The translations under genes and the position numbers were made by a program. Positions 25,374-26,904 of a stretch of DNA of 26,904 bases are shown piece by piece. Numbering within the stretch: the first letter of the stretch is position 1; each line of letters begins with the position of its first letter. Under the pieces are notes generated by a model. The model searched no databases, was not told the origin of the DNA, and saw only the letters and a list, made by a program, of their open reading frames with translations. This DNA comes from Verrucomicrobiota bacterium (GTDB lineage Bacteria; Verrucomicrobiota; Verrucomicrobiae; Limisphaerales; UBA11358), in the NCBI GenBank assembly GCA_014860005.1, contig JACZKP010000005.1:1-26904 (forward strand), written 5' to 3'.

Positions 25374-25564
25374 CGTCCATCGCGGTCGCCGGCGATTCCT
25401 TGGGAATAATGCGAGGATGGGGCGTCGCAACCCAACATGGAGCGTTGGCGAAGCAGAAGGTGCTGGATCAAATCCTCACGCTCCCCGCCGAGACGCGGAT
25501 TTGTCCCGGGCACGAGCCATTGACTACCGTGGCGGAAGCGCAGGCGAACAATCCCTTCTATTGA
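25374..25564 (+). pseudogene. Truncated 3' end of an MBL-fold hydrolase gene (tail copy 2)
   Basis: The plus strand reads ASIAVAGDSLG...TQHGALAKQKV...CPGHEPLTTVAEAQANNPFY and a stop, aligning with the last about 63 residues of the HTH-MBL protein. The last 126 bases (25439-25564) match copy 1 at about 114 positions by hand count. The second metal-site Asp of GDS and the final His of CPGH are present, but the whole N-terminal two thirds, including HxHxDH, is missing. It begins about 40 bases after the M60 stop. It is a gene remnant or a duplicated gene end. Confidence 0.8.
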
Positions 25565-25622
25565 TTGACCATGGGAGATTTGGCCTTGAAACCAGCGCGG
25601 TTCAAGTTAGTGTCTCACCGTG

Positions 25623-26195
25623 ATGAAAACGGTTGAGCTTCCCCGAATCCCTGTGCGCGGGGCAACCATCTGGCCTCTGACGGTCGCCGCGTACCACGCG
25701 CTCGGCGAAGCGGACTTGATTCCGAAAAACACCGAACTCCTCTACGGGTTCGTCTATCAGAAAATGCCAAAATCGCCCTTCCACAGCTTTCTGGTTCAAC
25801 TGTTGCACGAAATCCTGTTGCGGAGTCTGCCCGCCGGCCACTTGGTGCGAACCGAACAGCCGATTACCTGTGCCGATTCCGAGCCGGAACCTGACCTTGC
25901 GGTGATCAAAGGTGACAAAGAGGATTTCCGCCACGCACACCCGCGCACCGCCGAGTTGGTCGTCGAAATCTGCGTGACCAGTCATGAGTATGACCGTTCG
26001 AAACTGCACGCCTACGCCAGTGCCGGGGTAAAGGAAGTCTGGCTCGTGCTCGCGCCGGAGAAGCAAATCGAGGTTCACCGCAAACCGGCCGACGGAAAAT
26101 TTGCCGAGCAAGAAACTCTTGGCCCCGGTGGACGCCTCTCCTGCGTGACTCTGCCGGAGTTCACTTTGGACCTGGACGTGATCTTCTCGAAATAA
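25623..26195 (+). CDS. Uma2-family (DUF820) PD-(D/E)XK nuclease-fold protein
   Basis: The 190-residue protein matches the Uma2 pattern throughout: ELLYGFVYQKMPKSPFHSFLV, EQPITCADSEPEPDLAVIKGD, TAELVVEICVTSHEYDRSKLHAYASAGVKEVWLV, and LPEFTLDLDVIFS at the end. The nuclease-type residues are present (Asp91, Glu115, Lys127). The biological job of Uma2 proteins is unresolved; they are abundant and often in variable regions of cyanobacteria and the PVC group. A GTG 3 bases upstream is an alternative start. It stands alone between MBL-tail copies 2 and 3, which suggests it arrived as a unit. Confidence 0.93.
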   Translation: MKTVELPRIPVRGATIWPLTVAAYHALGEADLIPKNTELLYGFVYQKMPKSPFHSFLVQLLHEILLRSLPAGHLVRTEQPITCADSEPEPDLAVIKGDKEDFRHAHPRTAELVVEICVTSHEYDRSKLHAYASAGVKEVWLVLAPEKQIEVHRKPADGKFAEQETLGPGGRLSCVTLPEFTLDLDVIFSK

Positions 26196-26209
26196 CCCCT
26201 TCGCCCACC

Positions 26210-26319
26210 GCGTTGGCAAAACAGAAAGTGCGCGACTGAATCCTCACGCTCCCCGCTGAGAGGTCCGGGCACGGGCCATTGACCACCGTGGCGGAGGAGA
26301 AGGCAAGCAATCCCTTCTT
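26210..26319 (+). pseudogene. Degraded 3' end of an MBL-fold hydrolase gene (tail copy 3)
   Basis: The bases from GCGTTGGCAAAACAGAAAGT to GGCAAGCAATCCCTTCTTC align with the end of the HTH-MBL gene. They carry a premature TGA (in GCGACTGAATCC), a deletion of several bases in the GAGACGCTGATTTGTCCCGGG part, and a damaged stop region. It cannot encode a functional domain. It is nearer to copy 1 than to copy 2 in places (ACAGAAAGTGCGCGA and GGGCACGGGCCATTGAC). It lies 13 bases before the 3' end of the convergent gene at 26333. Confidence 0.8.
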
Positions 26320-26332
26320 CCGACTGGATAGT

Positions 26333-26904
26333 TCAAGGCAACAACACTGCGCGGTAATAGCGTTGCGCCGCGCTTGGCGACTCGGGATCGGCTATGAAGT
26401 AAGGACTGCTGGGCAGAATCAGATTCGTCAATGTTTGCCAGGGATTCGCGGCGCTGGCGGGCAGGGAAGGCAGATACTCGACGCGATAGGAGCGGCCTAC
26501 CAAACCTGAAAGGGCGAGTTGAACCGGTGAAGCGTTTGTGAGGCTGATGTTCGTGAGCGGGTCTGAAACATAGATAAAGGCATTATAGGTAAGCAGAGTT
26601 GAGCCTGGTTCGACGCCAACCGTAACAAGGCGTCTCCCATCGGAGGCGATATCTGACGTGCCCGGTAAAATAGAACTGGTCCGCAGCGACCAGTTCGTGC
26701 CGTCCGCCGACGTTGCCAGATAATCCCCCGCTCGGGCATAAAACACACCGTTCAGGAGCGTTGCCGTGCCGAGCATGTTTGTCAGCCCTGTGTTCAGAAT
26801 TGTCCAATCGCTTCCATACTGCGAGACCAAATTCGTTCCGGGACCAATGGCTATAACAAAACAATTCATTGAAGCGGCGTAATGAGAAATGCGCGCCCCC
26901 CGGG
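26333..26904 (-). CDS. C-terminal part of a secreted repeat protein, 5' end beyond the window
   Basis: About 190 C-terminal residues are visible and the frame stays open to the window edge, so ATG at 26869 is internal. The segment SQYGSDWTILNTGLTNMLGTATLLNGVFYARAGDYLATSADGTNWS, read in its parts, has the xSxDGxNWT rhythm of beta-propeller or sialidase-like surface proteins. The end domain GRSYRVEYLPSLPASAANPWQTL then RYYRAVLLP is a short beta-sandwich found at the C-terminus of many Verrucomicrobia secreted proteins. Cell-surface or exported location is inferred, as the signal peptide is not in view. Confidence 0.75.
   Translation of the reverse strand, partial: RGARISHYAASMNCFVIAIGPGTNLVSQYGSDWTILNTGLTNMLGTATLLNGVFYARAGDYLATSADGTNWSLRTSSILPGTSDIASDGRRLVTVGVEPGSTLLTYNAFIYVSDPLTNISLTNASPVQLALSGLVGRSYRVEYLPSLPASAANPWQTLTNLILPSSPYFIADPESPSAAQRYYRAVLLP

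Noticed and set aside
22964..26332. Integrase, transposase or recombinase to explain the repeated MBL tail
   Set aside because: I looked in all frames between and around the copies and found only M60, Uma2 and the secreted protein end; nothing resembles a recombinase.

Overview
This window looks like a fragment of a Verrucomicrobiota genome, most likely from the Pedosphaerales/Limisphaerales side (former subdivision 3). That placement is inferred from four things: a pseudopilin with the A|FTLIELLVVIAIIAILAG leader common in this phylum, a protein ending in RYYRAVLLP, a giant two-component propeller sensor, and many palindromic and dispersed repeats between genes. G+C is high (about 60% by eye). 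There is no CRISPR array, rRNA, integrase or transposase. Two genes run off the ends.

Left part (1-7756, minus strand). The window opens with the N-terminal part of peptidase T. Upstream of it on the same strand is a MacAB-like export cassette: membrane fusion protein, ATPase, and two MacB/FtsX-type permeases overlapping by an ATGA. Two large hairpin repeats lie between the ATPase and the first permease. Next come a Yip1-like membrane protein, a DUF4190-TlpA thioredoxin fusion and tRNA-Gln(TTG) with a recognisable promoter.

Middle (7879-16528, plus strand). A 991-residue propeller/Y_Y_Y histidine kinase is followed by a 640-base gap full of repeat relics. Then come a NarL-type response regulator and a solute-binding lipoprotein overlapping by 4 bases with no permease, a Tat-exported Gfo/Idh/MocA oxidoreductase, a pseudopilin and an unrecognised membrane-anchored protein.

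Right part (16595-26904). RNase HII and a WapI-type immunity-like protein are on the minus strand. After them is a compact minus-strand cluster of oxidoreductase, PIG-L deacetylase and NagB-like deaminase/isomerase that looks like an amino-sugar pathway. A glycerate kinase with an in-frame palindromic insertion diverges from it. The window ends with an HTH-MBL fusion, a secreted M60 metallopeptidase built like animal TCAF/FAM115 proteins, a Uma2 nuclease-fold protein and the C-terminus of a secreted protein.

The most unusual signal is that the 3' end of the HTH-MBL gene occurs three times (22838-22963, 25439-25564, 26210-26319). The copies bracket the M60 gene and the Uma2 gene, as if cargo had been inserted or rearranged at this gene end. 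The amino-sugar cluster and the repeat inserted inside glycerate kinase are the next most interesting.
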